Positions 48,102 to 59,075 are shown, counted from the stretch's first letter. The stretch: DNA of 64,000 bases from Pseudomonas sp. WS 5079 (GCF_012985465.1 NZ_JAAQWN010000002.1:372001-436000), one strand, 5' to 3'. A program made the numbers and translations. Notes: generated from the sequence alone by a model not told the origin.

Positions 48102-49628
48102 AACCCTATTTCAAGAACAACACAACCCTTGTGGGAGCCCACTTCTGTGGGAGCCGGGCTTGCCCGCGATAGCATCGACTCGGTGCAGCAGGCAAGCCGA
48201 GTCGCGCGCATCGCAGGCAAGCCAGCTCCTACAAAAGCTCGCTCCCCCATGCGACCTGTGGCGCTGCTGGCATTGGCCGTCACACTGGCCGGTTGCGCCG
48301 GCCTGCCCGACCAGCGCCTGGCCAATGAAGCCCTCAAGCGTGGCGACACCGCCACCGCCGCACAGAATTACCAGCAACTGGCAGAACTGGGCTACAGCGA
48401 AGCCCAGGTCGGCCTGGCCGATATCCAGGTCGGCAGCCGCGACCCGGCGCAGATCAAGCAAGCCGAAGCCACCTACCGCGCGGCCGCCGATATCTCGCCC
48501 CGCGCCCAGGCCCGTCTCGGCCGCCTGCTGGTGGCCAAGCCCGGCGCCACCGAAGCCGAGCACCGTGAAGCCGAAGGCCTGTTGAAAAAAGCCTTTGCCA
48601 ATGGCGAAGGCAACACCCTGATCCCCCTGGCCATGCTGTACCTGCAATACCCCCACGATTTCCCCAGCATCAACGCGCAGCAGCAGATCGATACCTGGCG
48701 CACCGCCGGCTATCCGGAAGCAGGTCTGGCGCAGGTGCTGCTGTACCGCACCCAGGGCACCTACGACCAGCACCTGGATGACATCGAAAAAATCTGCAAG
48801 GCCGCGCTCAGCAGCACCGATATCTGCTACGTCGAACTGGCCACCGTCTACCAGAAGCGCGAGCAGCCGCAGCCACAGGCCGAACTGCTCAAGCAGATGC
48901 AAGCCGGCTACAGCCGTGGCACCGTCAGCGCCCAGCGGGTCGACAGTGTGGCCCGTGTGCTGGGTGATGCCTCACTCGGCAAGACGGACGAAAAGACCGC
49001 CCAGGCCCTGCTGGAAAAAATCGCCCCCGGCTACCCGGCGTCCTGGGTCAGCCTCGCGCAGCTGCTCTACGACTTCCCGGAACTGGGCGACGTCGAGCAA
49101 ATGATGAAGTACCTCGACAACGGCCGCGCCGCCGACCAGCCCCGCGCCGAACTGCTGCTGGGCAAGCTCTACTACGAAGGCAAGTGGGTGCCGGCCGATG
49201 CCAAGGCCGCGCAAGCGCACTTTCAGAAAGCCCAGGGCCGGGAAGTGGCCGCCGATTACTACCTCGGCCAGATCTACCGCCGTGGCTACCTGGGCCAGGT
49301 CTACCCGCAAAAAGCCCTGGATCACTTGCTGACCGCCGCGCGCAACGGCCAGAACAGCGCCGACTTTGCTATCGCCCAGCTGTTTTCCCAAGGCAAGGGC
49401 ACCCAGCCCGACCCGCTCAACGCCTATGTGTTCAGCCAACTGGCCAAAGCCCAAAACACGCCGCAAGCCAATGAACTGGCCGCGCAACTCGAACAACAAC
49501 TGCCGCCTGCCCAGCGCGCCGAGGGCCAGCGCCTGCTGCAACAAGAGCTGGCCGCCCGTGGCGCCTTGAGCCAAAGCGCGCTGCAACTGCACGCCCTGCA
49601 AGAAGATGACGGCGAGGAAACCCTATGA
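48099..49628 (+). CDS. algK: Alginate outer-membrane lipoprotein, TPR-like scaffold
   Basis: From GTG 48099 the product is 509 residues; from the internal ATG 48249 it is 459. AlgK is a periplasm-facing lipoprotein of Sel1/TPR-like repeats that localises AlgE and joins the export complex. The lipobox is LAVTLAGC, followed by [17 protein letters not shown], and repeats run to the end ([33 protein letters not shown]). The codons between 48129 and 48248 consist of REP sequence read in frame, separating an N-terminal [10 protein letters not shown] from the signal-peptide core. The longer start is chosen for its ribosome site, but the short form has the more normal signal peptide. It overlaps algE by four bases. 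Confidence 0.9.
   Translation: MNPISRTTQPLWEPTSVGAGLARDSIDSVQQASRVARIAGKPAPTKARSPMRPVALLALAVTLAGCAGLPDQRLANEALKRGDTATAAQNYQQLAELGYSEAQVGLADIQVGSRDPAQIKQAEATYRAAADISPRAQARLGRLLVAKPGATEAEHREAEGLLKKAFANGEGNTLIPLAMLYLQYPHDFPSINAQQQIDTWRTAGYPEAGLAQVLLYRTQGTYDQHLDDIEKICKAALSSTDICYVELATVYQKREQPQPQAELLKQMQAGYSRGTVSAQRVDSVARVLGDASLGKTDEKTAQALLEKIAPGYPASWVSLAQLLYDFPELGDVEQMMKYLDNGRAADQPRAELLLGKLYYEGKWVPADAKAAQAHFQKAQGREVAADYYLGQIYRRGYLGQVYPQKALDHLLTAARNGQNSADFAIAQLFSQGKGTQPDPLNAYVFSQLAKAQNTPQANELAAQLEQQLPPAQRAEGQRLLQQELAARGALSQSALQLHALQEDDGEETL
48130..48233. repeat. REP element inside the algK 5' region
   Basis: A TGTGGGAGC head at 48130 and another at 48146 (TGTGGGAGCCGGGCTTGCCC), paired with an inverted copy ending AAGCCAGCTCCTACA at 48233. 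It lies between the algK ribosome site and the lipoprotein signal core. Confidence 0.88.
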
Positions 49629-51112
49629 AACTCAATCCATTCGTCAAGGCCGGTATTGGCCTGACCTTCGCCCTGCTGTGGTCGTGCCCGACCCTGGCCG
49701 CGCTGACCGAAGACAAGAACTTCGGCCTGGAAGTGAAAGTCACCGGCCAGTCCGAAGATGACCGCGACCTCGGCACCCAGCGCGGCGGCGACGTCAACGG
49801 CATCGGTCTGGATGTACGCCCGTGGATCTATGGTGAGCGCGGCGCGTGGAGCGCCTACGCCATGGGCCAGGCGGTGGCGTCCAGCGACATCATCGAGACC
49901 GACACCCTGCAACAGTCCGATGGCGACACTACCGAGCAATCGAGCAACAACGACCGCAAGACCAAGAAGAACTACCTGGCCCTGCGCGAGTTCTGGGTCG
50001 GCTACAGCGGCTTCACCCCCTACCCTGGCGAGATCCTCAAGCTGGGCCGCCAGCGCCTGCGCAATGACGACGGGCAATGGCGCGACACCAATATCGAAGC
50101 GCTGAACTGGACCTTCGACACCACCCTGCTCAAGGCCAATGTCGGCGCCGCCGAGCGCTTCAGCGAGTACCGCACCGACCTCAAGGAACTGTCCCCCGAA
50201 GGCAAGGACCGCCAGCACTTCTACGCCGACGCGGCCTACCAGTGGACCCCGGGCCACTGGGTTGGCGTGCGCGGCCATCACAGCCATGACGACGGCAAGC
50301 TCGACTACCCGCAACCGGGCGTGGCCGCCGACTCATTGGACAAGCGCCAGAACGGCGACCTGACCTGGCTCGGCCTGGAGGCCAACAGCGACGCCTATAA
50401 CTGGCGCAACACCAACAGCGTCAACTACTGGGCCAGCGTCACCGGCATGCAGGGCGAGCGCAGCAACGTCAACGCGTTGAACGCCGACGGCAGCCGCCCG
50501 GCCAACGCCAAGCGCAATACCGATGTGGATGGCTGGGCCACCGACCTCGGTGTGCGCCTGCGCCTCGACCCGCAGTGGCAAGTGGGTGCGGCCTATGCCC
50601 GCGCCAGCGCCGACTACGAACAGAACGGCCTGCAAAGCAACCGCTCGAACTTCACCGGCACGCAATCGCGGGTGCATCGTTTTGGCGAGGCGTTTCGCGG
50701 CGAGATGAACAACATGCAGTCCATGAGCCTGTTCGGTTCCTGGCAGTTGCGCGACGACTACGACGCCAGCCTGGTCTACCACAAGTTCTGGCGTGTCGAC
50801 GGTAACAAGCCGGTGGGCAGCAATGGCATCGACGCGGTGCAGAACAACTACGACGACGTCACCGGCGCCGTGCTGTCCAGCGCCTCCCTGCCTTTGGAAG
50901 ACGGCAAGAAAGACCTCGGCCAGGAGATGGACCTGGTGGTCACCAAGTACTTCAAGAAGGGCCTGCTGCCCGCCGCCCTCAGCCAGTCGATCGACGAACC
51001 GTCGGCCCTGGTGCGCTTTCGTGGCGGCGTGTTCAAACCGGGCGACGCCTATGGCAAGCAAGTCGACTCGTACATGCACCGCGCCTTTGTCGATGTGATC
51101 TGGCGTTTCTGA
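49625..51112 (+). CDS. algE: Alginate export outer-membrane porin
   Basis: A 495-residue outer-membrane beta-barrel with signal peptide ([16 protein letters not shown]). AlgE forms the 18-strand pore through which alginate leaves the cell. Alternating aromatic/polar strands run throughout ([47 protein letters not shown]), and the last residue is phenylalanine in VDVIWRF, a BAM signal. The arginine-rich electropositive constriction is consistent with segments such as [18 protein letters not shown]. It overlaps the algK stop (ATGA). Confidence 0.95.
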   Translation: MKLNPFVKAGIGLTFALLWSCPTLAALTEDKNFGLEVKVTGQSEDDRDLGTQRGGDVNGIGLDVRPWIYGERGAWSAYAMGQAVASSDIIETDTLQQSDGDTTEQSSNNDRKTKKNYLALREFWVGYSGFTPYPGEILKLGRQRLRNDDGQWRDTNIEALNWTFDTTLLKANVGAAERFSEYRTDLKELSPEGKDRQHFYADAAYQWTPGHWVGVRGHHSHDDGKLDYPQPGVAADSLDKRQNGDLTWLGLEANSDAYNWRNTNSVNYWASVTGMQGERSNVNALNADGSRPANAKRNTDVDGWATDLGVRLRLDPQWQVGAAYARASADYEQNGLQSNRSNFTGTQSRVHRFGEAFRGEMNNMQSMSLFGSWQLRDDYDASLVYHKFWRVDGNKPVGSNGIDAVQNNYDDVTGAVLSSASLPLEDGKKDLGQEMDLVVTKYFKKGLLPAALSQSIDEPSALVRFRGGVFKPGDAYGKQVDSYMHRAFVDVIWRF

Positions 51113-51126
51113 TGGGAGCCTGCGCA

Positions 51127-52701
51127 ATGAATCCTCACGCCCTCAAAGGCTCGGCCCTGCTCGCTGCGGCAATGCTGCTGGCGTGCGCCCCGGCCTTTGC
51201 CAATGTCGAGCCGCAGGTCAAGGCGCCCACCATCGCCAAGGAACTGCAACAGGCCAAGACCTACACCATCACCAGCCCGCCCACCGCGCCGCTGGAGCTG
51301 GCCAAGCCGACGCTGCCGGACCTCTCGGGCTACACCGCACAAGCCGTGGCGAAGAAAATCGTGCGCAGCAAGGCCGGCAAGGTCAGCGTGCGCCGGATGA
51401 TGCAGGAAAACGCCCTCAAGGACTTTATCGGCGGCGACAACAAGATGGCCGAATGGGTGGTGCGCCAGCACGGCATTCCCCAGGCGATCTTTATCGACGA
51501 CGGCTACATGAACCTCAAGGACCTGCTCCAGAAAGTGCCCAAGCAATACCTGAGCGAAACCTCGCCCGGCGTGTTCCTGGCCAGGCTACCGATTGTGGTC
51601 GGCGAAAAAGGCATCCTCGAAATCGATCAACAGACCCAGGAACTGCGCCTGTCCCAGGAGGCCGGCGCGTTCCTGGTCAACGACGGCCAGCTGTTTGTGC
51701 GCGACACCAAGATCACCGGCTGGCGCGAGAAAACCAACGGCCCGGCGACCTTCCGCTCGCCCAAGGAATTCCGACCGTTCCTGCTGGCCTGGGGCGGCAC
51801 CCAGACCTACATCGTCAACAGCAAGATGGCCAGCTTCGGCTATGCCAACAGCAAGTCCTATGGCGTGAGTATTTCCCAGTACACGCCGAACATGGCCAAA
51901 GTCCTCAAGCGCCCGGAGCCCACCGGCTGGATCGTCGATTCCGAGTTCTCGGACATGTGGTACGGCTTCTACTGCTACGAAACCACCGGCTTTGTGATCA
52001 AGGGCAGCACCTACAAAGACAACATCGTCTACGGCATCGACCCCCACGACCGTTCCCACGGCCTGATCATTGCCGACAACACCGTGTACGGCACCAAGAA
52101 GAAGCACGGCATCATTATTTCCCGTGAGGTCAACGACAGCTTCATCTTCAACAACCGCAGCTACGACAACAAGCTTTCGGGCCTGGTGATCGACCGTAAC
52201 AGCGTGAACAACCTGATCGCCGACAACGAGATCTACCGCAACCACACCGACGGCATCACCCTCTATGAGAGCGGCGATAACCTGCTGTGGGGCAACAAGG
52301 TGATCAGCAACCGCCGCCACGGTATTCGTATCCGTAACAGCGTGAACATCCGCCTGTACGAGAACCTCGCCATGGCCAACGGCCTGACCGGCGTCTACGG
52401 CCATATCAAGGACCTGACCGACACCGACCGCGACATCGAGCTCGATCCGTTCGACACCAAGGTCTCGCTGATCGTGGTCGGCGGCGAGCTGGCGGCCAAT
52501 GGCAGCGGGCCGCTGTCCATCGACTCGCCGCTGAGCATCGAGCTGTACCGCGTGTCGATGCTCGCGCCGACCAAATCCAGTGGCATCAGCTTCTCCGGCG
52601 TTCTGGGCGAGCGCCAGGAAGAGATTCTCGACTTGCTGGTACGCCAGAAAAAAGCCGTGCTGATCGACCCTGTCGAACGCCAGACCCCATTGCAGGACTG
52701 A
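51127..52701 (+). CDS. algG: Mannuronan C5-epimerase
   Basis: A 524-residue periplasmic enzyme converting mannuronate to guluronate in the polymer, with signal peptide ALLAAAMLLACAPAFA. The right-handed beta-helix contains carbohydrate-binding repeats, and the catalytic motif DPHDRS (in IVYGIDPHDRSHGL) is intact. The ATG at 51127 has GGGAG nine bases upstream, so it is preferred to 51112, which overlaps the algE stop. AlgG also protects the nascent chain from AlgL within the export complex. Confidence 0.95.
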   Translation: MNPHALKGSALLAAAMLLACAPAFANVEPQVKAPTIAKELQQAKTYTITSPPTAPLELAKPTLPDLSGYTAQAVAKKIVRSKAGKVSVRRMMQENALKDFIGGDNKMAEWVVRQHGIPQAIFIDDGYMNLKDLLQKVPKQYLSETSPGVFLARLPIVVGEKGILEIDQQTQELRLSQEAGAFLVNDGQLFVRDTKITGWREKTNGPATFRSPKEFRPFLLAWGGTQTYIVNSKMASFGYANSKSYGVSISQYTPNMAKVLKRPEPTGWIVDSEFSDMWYGFYCYETTGFVIKGSTYKDNIVYGIDPHDRSHGLIIADNTVYGTKKKHGIIISREVNDSFIFNNRSYDNKLSGLVIDRNSVNNLIADNEIYRNHTDGITLYESGDNLLWGNKVISNRRHGIRIRNSVNIRLYENLAMANGLTGVYGHIKDLTDTDRDIELDPFDTKVSLIVVGGELAANGSGPLSIDSPLSIELYRVSMLAPTKSSGISFSGVLGERQEEILDLLVRQKKAVLIDPVERQTPLQD

Positions 52702-52703
52702 GG

Positions 52704-54161
52704 ATGACCTTTATGCACCCACACATGATCAAGCTGCTCAGCCTCTCGGGTTTGACCCTCGGCATCCTGGCCGCCAGCAGCGGCGTGCGCGCCGATGAAG
52801 CCAAGGCGCCGAGCTTTACCGCCGAGCCGTGCTGCAACCTGTGCCCCGAGGCTCACGACGCAAAGAACTACACCACCCGCTACCAGCAGAATTTCACCAC
52901 CCTGGTACAGGCCCAGGGCGACTGGCTGTTCCGTACCCAGGAAGACCTGCGCACCGAATTCGACACCACCCCGGCCGGCTACAAACGCATGCAGCAACTG
53001 CACGACGCGTTCAAGAGCAAGGGCGTGGAACTGGTGGTGGTCTACCAGCCGACCCGTGGCCTGGTGAACCGCAACAAGCTCAACCCGGCAGAGAAAGCGC
53101 GCTTTGACTTCGACAAAGCCCTGGGCAACTACAAGAGCATGCTCGGGCGTTTTGCCAAGATGGGCTATGTGGTGCCGGACCTGTCGCCGCTGACCAACGA
53201 GCAATTGCCGGACGAACTGCCGGCCCACGACTTCTACTTCCGTGGCGACCAGCACTGGACCCCCTATGGCGCCCAGCGCACTGCGAAAATCGTCGGCGCC
53301 AAAGTGCGCGCCATGCCTGAATTCGCCGGGATCCCCCAGCGTGAATTCGAGACCAAGAAATCCGGGCGCATGGGCAAGACCGGCACCCTGCACAACATGG
53401 CAGGGCAACTGTGCGGCACCAGCTACGCGATCCAGTACATGGACCAGTTCAGCACCGAGCCCAAGGGCGAAGCGGCGGACGGCGACCTGTTCGGCGACTC
53501 CGGCAACCCGCAGATCACCCTGGTGGGCACCAGCCACAGTGGCAAGAACTACAACTTCGCCGGTTTCCTGGAACAGGAAATCGGTGCCGACATCCTTAAC
53601 GTCGCCTTCCCCGGCGGCGGCCTGGAAGGCTCGATGATCCAGTACCTGGGCAGCGAAGAGTTCCAGAAAAGCCCACCGAAGATTCTGATCTGGGAATTCT
53701 CGCCGCTGTATCGCCTGGACCAGGAAACCATCTACCGCCAGATGATGGCCCTGCTCGACAACGGCTGCGAAGGCAAGCCGGCGCAGATGAGCGCCAGCAC
53801 CACCCTCAAGCCGGGCAAGAACGAATTGATGGTCAACAGCAAGAACATGGACCTGCGCAACAGCCGCCACCAGGTCGACATTCGCTTCGCCGATCCCTCG
53901 GTGAAAACCCTGCAAGCCACCCTCTGGTACATGAACGGGCGCCACGAGGACATCAAGATCGACAAACCCGAGACATCCGAGACAGACGGGCGTTTCGCCT
54001 TTGAACTGCGCACCGATGAAGACTGGGCCTCGCAGAACCTGCTGGCCGTGGAAGTGCAGGGCCCCGAAGCGGGTGCTGCGGCGCAGAAAGTCGAAGCGAA
54101 AATTTGCACACGCAACGTATTCCCAGCGGGTGGTCAACAGACTGCCTCTGCCGGGCAATGA
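52704..54161 (+). CDS. algX: Alginate O-acetyltransferase, periplasmic
   Basis: A 485-residue periplasmic protein with a signal peptide ([19 protein letters not shown]). The N-terminal SGNH-like domain has the DxH dyad in [14 protein letters not shown] and the serine in GTSHSG. A C-terminal carbohydrate-binding domain follows (about residues 345-470). AlgX transfers acetyl groups to alginate and is part of the trans-envelope complex. The cysteine pairs [10 protein letters not shown] and CTRN match known disulfides. Possible starts are 52704 and 52713; the second has better ribosome-site spacing. Confidence 0.94.
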   Translation: MTFMHPHMIKLLSLSGLTLGILAASSGVRADEAKAPSFTAEPCCNLCPEAHDAKNYTTRYQQNFTTLVQAQGDWLFRTQEDLRTEFDTTPAGYKRMQQLHDAFKSKGVELVVVYQPTRGLVNRNKLNPAEKARFDFDKALGNYKSMLGRFAKMGYVVPDLSPLTNEQLPDELPAHDFYFRGDQHWTPYGAQRTAKIVGAKVRAMPEFAGIPQREFETKKSGRMGKTGTLHNMAGQLCGTSYAIQYMDQFSTEPKGEAADGDLFGDSGNPQITLVGTSHSGKNYNFAGFLEQEIGADILNVAFPGGGLEGSMIQYLGSEEFQKSPPKILIWEFSPLYRLDQETIYRQMMALLDNGCEGKPAQMSASTTLKPGKNELMVNSKNMDLRNSRHQVDIRFADPSVKTLQATLWYMNGRHEDIKIDKPETSETDGRFAFELRTDEDWASQNLLAVEVQGPEAGAAAQKVEAKICTRNVFPAGGQQTASAGQ

Positions 54162-54169
54162 GGTTACCT

Positions 54170-55270
54170 ATGCAGAAGTTATTGATTCCAACCTTGCTCG
54201 GCCTGGCGATGTTTGCCGGCCACGTAAACGCCGCCGCACCGCTGCGTCCGCCCCAGGGCTACTTCGCGCCGATTGAAGCGTTCAAGACCGGCGACTTCAA
54301 GAACGACTGCGACGCCATGCCCACGCCCTACACCGGCTCGCTGCAGTTTCGCAGCAAATACGAAGGCTCCGACAAAGCCCGTTCGACCCTGAATGTGCAG
54401 TCGGAAAAAGCCTTTCGCGACAGCACCGCCGATATCACCAAGCTGGAAAAAGACACCAGCAAGCGGGTGATGCAGTTCATGCGCGACGGTCGCCCGGAGC
54501 AATTGCAATGCACGTTGAACTGGCTGGTGAGCTGGGCCAAGGCCGATGCGTTGATGTCCAAGGACTTCAACCACACCGGCAAGTCGATGCGCAAATGGGC
54601 GCTGGGCAGCATGGCGTCGGCCTATGTGCGCCTGAAGTTTTCCGAGTCGCAACCGCTGGCCAAGTACCCGCAGCAATCGCAGCTGATCGAAGCCTGGTTC
54701 AACAAACTGGCCGAGCAAGTGGTCAGCGACTGGGACAACCTGCCCCTGGAAAAAACCAACAACCACTCGTACTGGGCCGCCTGGTCGGTGATGGCCACGT
54801 CCGTCGCCACCAACCGTCGCGACCTGTTCGATTGGGCAGTGAAGGAATACAAGGTCGGCGCCAACCAGGTTGACGCCCAGGGCTACCTGCCCAATGAACT
54901 CAAGCGCCAGCAACGGGCCTTGGCCTACCACAACTATGCGCTGCCGCCACTGGCGATGATCGCCAGTTTCGCCTTGGTCAACGGCGTGGACGTACGCCCG
55001 GAAAACAACGGCGCGCTCAAGCGCCTGGGCGACAAGGTGCTGGCCGGGGTCAAGGATCCGCAGCTGTTCGAGCAGAAGAACGGCAAGGAACAGGACATGC
55101 AGGATCTGGAGCAGGACTCGAAATTCGCCTGGCTCGAGCCCTTCTGCACCCTCTACACCTGCGCCCCGGAGGTACTGGAGCGCAAGCACAAGATGCAGCC
55201 GTTCAAGACCTTCCGCCTGGGTGGCGACCTGACCAAGGTCTACGACCCGGCGCATGAAAAAGGCAGTTGA
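54170..55270 (+). CDS. algL: Alginate lyase (poly-mannuronate lyase)
   Basis: A 366-residue periplasmic family-5 polysaccharide lyase with signal peptide [18 protein letters not shown]. It cleaves mannuronate-rich chains and clears polymer that escapes export. The conserved catalytic region is [28 protein letters not shown], and SADIxK-type helices form the alpha-barrel. ATG 54170 has GAGG upstream; an ATG at 54158 overlaps the algX stop and adds four residues. A REP pair follows. Confidence 0.95.
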   Translation: MQKLLIPTLLGLAMFAGHVNAAAPLRPPQGYFAPIEAFKTGDFKNDCDAMPTPYTGSLQFRSKYEGSDKARSTLNVQSEKAFRDSTADITKLEKDTSKRVMQFMRDGRPEQLQCTLNWLVSWAKADALMSKDFNHTGKSMRKWALGSMASAYVRLKFSESQPLAKYPQQSQLIEAWFNKLAEQVVSDWDNLPLEKTNNHSYWAAWSVMATSVATNRRDLFDWAVKEYKVGANQVDAQGYLPNELKRQQRALAYHNYALPPLAMIASFALVNGVDVRPENNGALKRLGDKVLAGVKDPQLFEQKNGKEQDMQDLEQDSKFAWLEPFCTLYTCAPEVLERKHKMQPFKTFRLGGDLTKVYDPAHEKGS

Positions 55271-55286
55271 TGGAACGGGTTACACA

Positions 55287-55376
55287 TGTGGGAGCGGGCT
55301 TGCCCGCGATAGCGGTCTGACATTCAGCATTGATTTCAACTGACACACCGTTATCGCAGGCAAGCCAGCTCCCACA
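55287..55376. repeat. REP pair inside the alginate operon (algL-algI)
   Basis: Arms TGTGGGAGCGGGCTTGCCCG and an inverted copy ending CAAGCCAGCTCCCACA flank ~40 bases. It is followed by a G-rich stretch (55415-55450) with runs of six and seven G, before the algI ribosome site. Confidence 0.88.
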
Positions 55377-55485
55377 GAGACCCCGTTTCGTCAGTGCAAA
55401 TGTAGTACCACCCTCCCCGGTTTTTCGTGGGGGGTTTGGGGGGGCCGTTGGCCCTTGACTGTTGGTTAAACATGGAGAGATCGGG

Positions 55486-57018
55486 ATGGTTTTCTCGTCC
55501 AATGTGTTCCTGTTTCTGTTCTTGCCGATCTTTCTCGGCTTGTACTATTTGAGCGGGCAACGCTATCGCAATCTGCTGCTGCTGATTGCCAGCTACGTGT
55601 TCTACGCCTGGTGGCGAGTGGACTTCCTGGCGCTGTTCGCCGCCGTGACCCTGTGGAACTACTGGATCGGCCTCAAGGTCGGTGCCGCGGGCGTGCGCAC
55701 CAAACCGGCCCAGCGCTGGCTGCTGCTCGGCGTGGCGGTCGACCTGTGCATCCTCGGCTACTTCAAGTACGCCAACTTCGGTGTCGACAGCATCAACCTG
55801 ATGATGAAATCGGCGGGCCTGGAGCCGTTTATCCTGACCCATGTGCTGTTGCCGATCGGGATCTCGTTCTACATCTTCGAGTCCATCAGCTACATCATCG
55901 ACGTGTACCGCGGCGATACCCCGGCCACCCGCAACCTCATCGACTTTGCGGCGTTCGTGGCGATCTTCCCGCACCTGATTGCCGGCCCCGTGCTGCGTTT
56001 TCGCGACCTGGCCGACCAGTTCAACAACCGCACCCACACCCTGGATAAGTTCTCCGAGGGCTGCACGCGGTTCATGCAGGGTTTTATCAAGAAGGTGTTT
56101 ATCGCCGACACCCTGGCGGTGGTGGCCGATCATTGCTTTGCCCTGCAAAACCCCACCACCGGTGACGCCTGGCTCGGCGCGCTGGCGTATACCGCACAGC
56201 TGTATTTCGACTTCTCCGGCTACAGCGACATGGCCATCGGCCTGGGCTTGATGATGGGCTTCCGCTTTATGGAGAACTTCAAGCAGCCGTATATCAGCCA
56301 GTCGATCACCGAGTTCTGGCGGCGCTGGCATATCAGCCTGTCCACCTGGCTGCGTGATTACCTGTACATCACCCTGGGCGGCAACCGCAAAGGCACGCTG
56401 ACCACCTATCGCAACCTGTTCCTGACCATGCTGCTGGGTGGCCTGTGGCACGGCGCGAACATCACCTACATCGTCTGGGGCGCCTGGCACGGCATGTGGC
56501 TGGCGATTGAAAAAGCCATCGGCCTCAACACCTCGCCACGCAGTTTCAACCCGGTGCGCTGGGCCTTCACCTTCCTGCTGGTGGTGATGGGCTGGGTGAT
56601 CTTCCGTGCCGAAAACCTGCACGTCGCCGGGCGCATGTACGGCGCGATGTTCAGCTTTGGCGAGTGGTCGCTGTCGGAACTCAACCGCGCCAACCTGACG
56701 GGCCTGCAAGTGGCGACCATGGTGGTGGCCTACGCCACGCTGGCGTTCTTCGGCCTGCGCGACTTCTACAGCAATCGCCCGGCCGACAAGGCCAAGCCGG
56801 CTGATCCGAGCCTGATCAAGGCAGTGCCTGGGGATAACCCCGGCAGCATCCAGGAGCCCGGTTTCAGCGTCGGCAGCAACGCCGCCGTGCAACCGGCCTA
56901 CTGGACCGCCGACTGGCCACGCTACGCCATGCGCGCCCTGATCCTGCTGCTGTTCGTGGCGTCGATTCTCAAACTCTCGGCGCAAAGCTTCTCGCCGTTC
57001 CTTTACTTCCAATTCTGA
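55486..57018 (+). CDS. algI: Alginate O-acetylation membrane protein (MBOAT)
   Basis: A 510-residue multi-pass membrane protein of the MBOAT family. It moves acetyl groups across the inner membrane for AlgJ/AlgX. The MBOAT histidine is in LLGGLWHGANITYIVWGAWHG, and the region TEFWRRWHISLSTWLRDYLYI is diagnostic. Ten or more hydrophobic segments are visible. The ATG at 55486 (MVFSSNVFLFLF) has a GGAGA ribosome site; the upstream ATG at 55462 is rejected because it adds a non-conserved MVKHGEIG. Confidence 0.95.
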   Translation: MVFSSNVFLFLFLPIFLGLYYLSGQRYRNLLLLIASYVFYAWWRVDFLALFAAVTLWNYWIGLKVGAAGVRTKPAQRWLLLGVAVDLCILGYFKYANFGVDSINLMMKSAGLEPFILTHVLLPIGISFYIFESISYIIDVYRGDTPATRNLIDFAAFVAIFPHLIAGPVLRFRDLADQFNNRTHTLDKFSEGCTRFMQGFIKKVFIADTLAVVADHCFALQNPTTGDAWLGALAYTAQLYFDFSGYSDMAIGLGLMMGFRFMENFKQPYISQSITEFWRRWHISLSTWLRDYLYITLGGNRKGTLTTYRNLFLTMLLGGLWHGANITYIVWGAWHGMWLAIEKAIGLNTSPRSFNPVRWAFTFLLVVMGWVIFRAENLHVAGRMYGAMFSFGEWSLSELNRANLTGLQVATMVVAYATLAFFGLRDFYSNRPADKAKPADPSLIKAVPGDNPGSIQEPGFSVGSNAAVQPAYWTADWPRYAMRALILLLFVASILKLSAQSFSPFLYFQF

Positions 57019-57029
57019 GGGAGCCGACC

Positions 57030-58220
57030 ATGACCCGTTCATTCCGCATCCTCTACGCCGCGCTGTTCATGGCCCTGCTCATGGCCCTGGGCGCGTGGTC
57101 GGTGCGCAGTTTCTTCGGTTTCAATACCAACGCCGACGCCACCGTGCTCAACGGGCGCTGGGCCAAGGCGGTCGAAACCCATTACGACGATGAGTTCCCG
57201 ATCAAGCGCCTGGGCACCAACCTCTGGGCGGCGCTGGACTACAAGCTGTTCAACGAAGGCCGCCCCGGCGTGGTGCTGGGTCGCGATCACTGGCTGTACA
57301 GCGACGAAGAGTTCAACCCCGCCGTCAACGAAGAGCAGAACCTGCAAGACAACTACGCCCTGGTCGAAGGCGTGCGCCAGACCCTCAAGGCCAAGGGCGT
57401 GCAGTTGGTGATGGCGATTGTCCCGGCCAAGGTGCGCCTGTACCCCGAGCACCTGGGTGAAGTGCAGCCGGCGAGCATTCATGCCGGGCTCTACCAGGAC
57501 TTCCATGCCAGGGTGGCCGCCGACAAGATCCTCGCTCCCGACCTGCTGGGCCCGCTGCAACAGGCCAAGCTCCATGGCCAGCAAGTGTTCCTGCGCACCG
57601 ACACCCACTGGACTCCGGATGGCGCCGAAGTTGCCGCCAAGCAATTGGCCCGTGTGATCAACGCCAAGACCCTGCTCAGCGGCGAACCCCAGCGTTTTGT
57701 CACCGACGCCGAGGGCATCGCCCCCCACAGCGGTGACCTGCGCCTGTTCCTGCCCCTGGACCCGTTGTTCGAAAACCTGATGCCGCCCAAGGAGCCCCTG
57801 CAAAAACGCGTGACCCACGCGGTGCAGGCCCAGGCCGCAGGCGACGACGCGCTGTTTGCCGACAGCGAGATGCCGGTGGCCCTGGTGGGCACCAGCTACA
57901 GCGCCAACCCCAACTGGAACTTCGTCGGTGCCCTGAAGCAAGCCCTGGGCAGCGAAGTGGTGAACTACTCCGAAGACGGCCACGGCCCGATCCTGCCGAT
58001 GCTCAGCTACCTGAAAAGCGCTGACTTCAAGAACAGCCCGCCGCAAGTGCTGATCTGGGAGTTTCCTGAACGCTATCTACCGGTGAACAACGAAATCGGC
58101 GAGGCCGACCCCAAGTGGGTCGCGCAGCTCAAACACGCCGGTACGCGCCAACAGAACATGGCAAGCAACACCCCCGTCAAAACCGAAAAATCCGAGACGC
58201 CCGACCGGGCGCAAAACTGA
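57030..58220 (+). CDS. algJ: Alginate O-acetylation protein
   Basis: A 396-residue SGNH-like protein with an uncleaved or weakly cleaved N-terminal membrane segment (LYAALFMALLMALGAWSVRSFFG), facing the periplasm. The DxH motif is in LRTDTHWTPDGA and the serine in VGTSYSANPNW, parallel to AlgX. It is thought to receive acetyl from AlgI. The C-terminal ~40 residues are polar and low in structure. A GAGGGAG ribosome site precedes ATG 57030. Confidence 0.94.
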   Translation: MTRSFRILYAALFMALLMALGAWSVRSFFGFNTNADATVLNGRWAKAVETHYDDEFPIKRLGTNLWAALDYKLFNEGRPGVVLGRDHWLYSDEEFNPAVNEEQNLQDNYALVEGVRQTLKAKGVQLVMAIVPAKVRLYPEHLGEVQPASIHAGLYQDFHARVAADKILAPDLLGPLQQAKLHGQQVFLRTDTHWTPDGAEVAAKQLARVINAKTLLSGEPQRFVTDAEGIAPHSGDLRLFLPLDPLFENLMPPKEPLQKRVTHAVQAQAAGDDALFADSEMPVALVGTSYSANPNWNFVGALKQALGSEVVNYSEDGHGPILPMLSYLKSADFKNSPPQVLIWEFPERYLPVNNEIGEADPKWVAQLKHAGTRQQNMASNTPVKTEKSETPDRAQN

Positions 58221-58236
58221 AAGAGAGGTAACTCAC

Positions 58237-58890
58237 ATGACTTTCACTACTAATCCGCGTCGTCTCGCCAAGACCCTGGCCCTGGCTGCCGGCATGAGCT
58301 TCGTATCCATGTCCGTCTTCGCCGGTGACGCCGCCCTCTACGGCCCCGTTGCGCCAAAGGGCTCCAGCTTCGTGCGCCTGTTCAACGCCAGCAACCAGGA
58401 AGTCAGCGCCAGCGTCGGCAACACCGCGCTGAGCGATGTGGCACCGCTGGCCAGCAGCGACTTCAGCTTCCTGCCGGGCGGCGACTACAGCGCCAAGGTC
58501 GGTAGCCAGAACGTCACGGTCAAGCTGGCCGCCGATCACTACTACACCCTGGTCAACAGCAGCACTGGCCAGCCGCAACTGATCGAAGAACCGCCGTTCA
58601 AGAACAAGCAGAAATCCCTGGTGCGCGTGCAAAACCTCAGCGACAAGGCCCTGACCCTCAAGACCGCCGACGGCAAGACCGACGTGGTCAAGGCCGTGGC
58701 CGCCAAGAGCCGTGGCGAGCGCGAGATCAACCCGGTGAAGGTCAGCCTGGCGCTGTACGACGGCGACAAGAAGGTTGGCGACGTGAAGCCGGTGGCCCTG
58801 GAACGTGGTGAGGCGGCGGTGCTGTATGTCACCGGCTCCGGCAGCAACCTGTCGCCAGTGTGGGTCAAGCGCCCCGTGTCGACCCGTTGA
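58237..58890 (+). CDS. algF: Alginate O-acetylation adaptor
   Basis: A 217-residue periplasmic protein with signal peptide LALAAGMSFVSMSVFAG. It has two small beta-sandwich-like halves (KGSSFVRLFNASNQEVSASVGN and KQKSLVRVQNLSDKALTLKTADG), as described for AlgF, and no catalytic motif. It is needed for acetylation and binds AlgJ and AlgX. The gene has an AGAGAGG ribosome site 16 bases after algJ and is followed by a REP pair. Confidence 0.94.
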   Translation: MTFTTNPRRLAKTLALAAGMSFVSMSVFAGDAALYGPVAPKGSSFVRLFNASNQEVSASVGNTALSDVAPLASSDFSFLPGGDYSAKVGSQNVTVKLAADHYYTLVNSSTGQPQLIEEPPFKNKQKSLVRVQNLSDKALTLKTADGKTDVVKAVAAKSRGEREINPVKVSLALYDGDKKVGDVKPVALERGEAAVLYVTGSGSNLSPVWVKRPVSTR

Positions 58891-58917
58891 TGATTTCCCT
58901 GAGTTGAGACGCCCCCT

Positions 58918-58983
58918 TGTGGGAGCTGGCTTGCCAGCGATGGCGGTCTTGAAGGCGCTATCGCAGGCAAGCCAGCTCCCACA
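58918..58983. repeat. REP pair inside the alginate operon (algF-algA)
   Basis: Arms TGTGGGAGCTGGCTTGCCAG and an inverted copy ending AAGCCAGCTCCCACA flank a 20-base centre. It can form one long, stable hairpin. Confidence 0.9.
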
Positions 58984-59075
58984 CTGTCCGCGTGTCGACT
59001 CAGGACCGAGACAAAAACAAGAGTGAAACGACAAACCTTCGTAGCTCTGACCCAAATCGATTCAAGGAGAAACAC

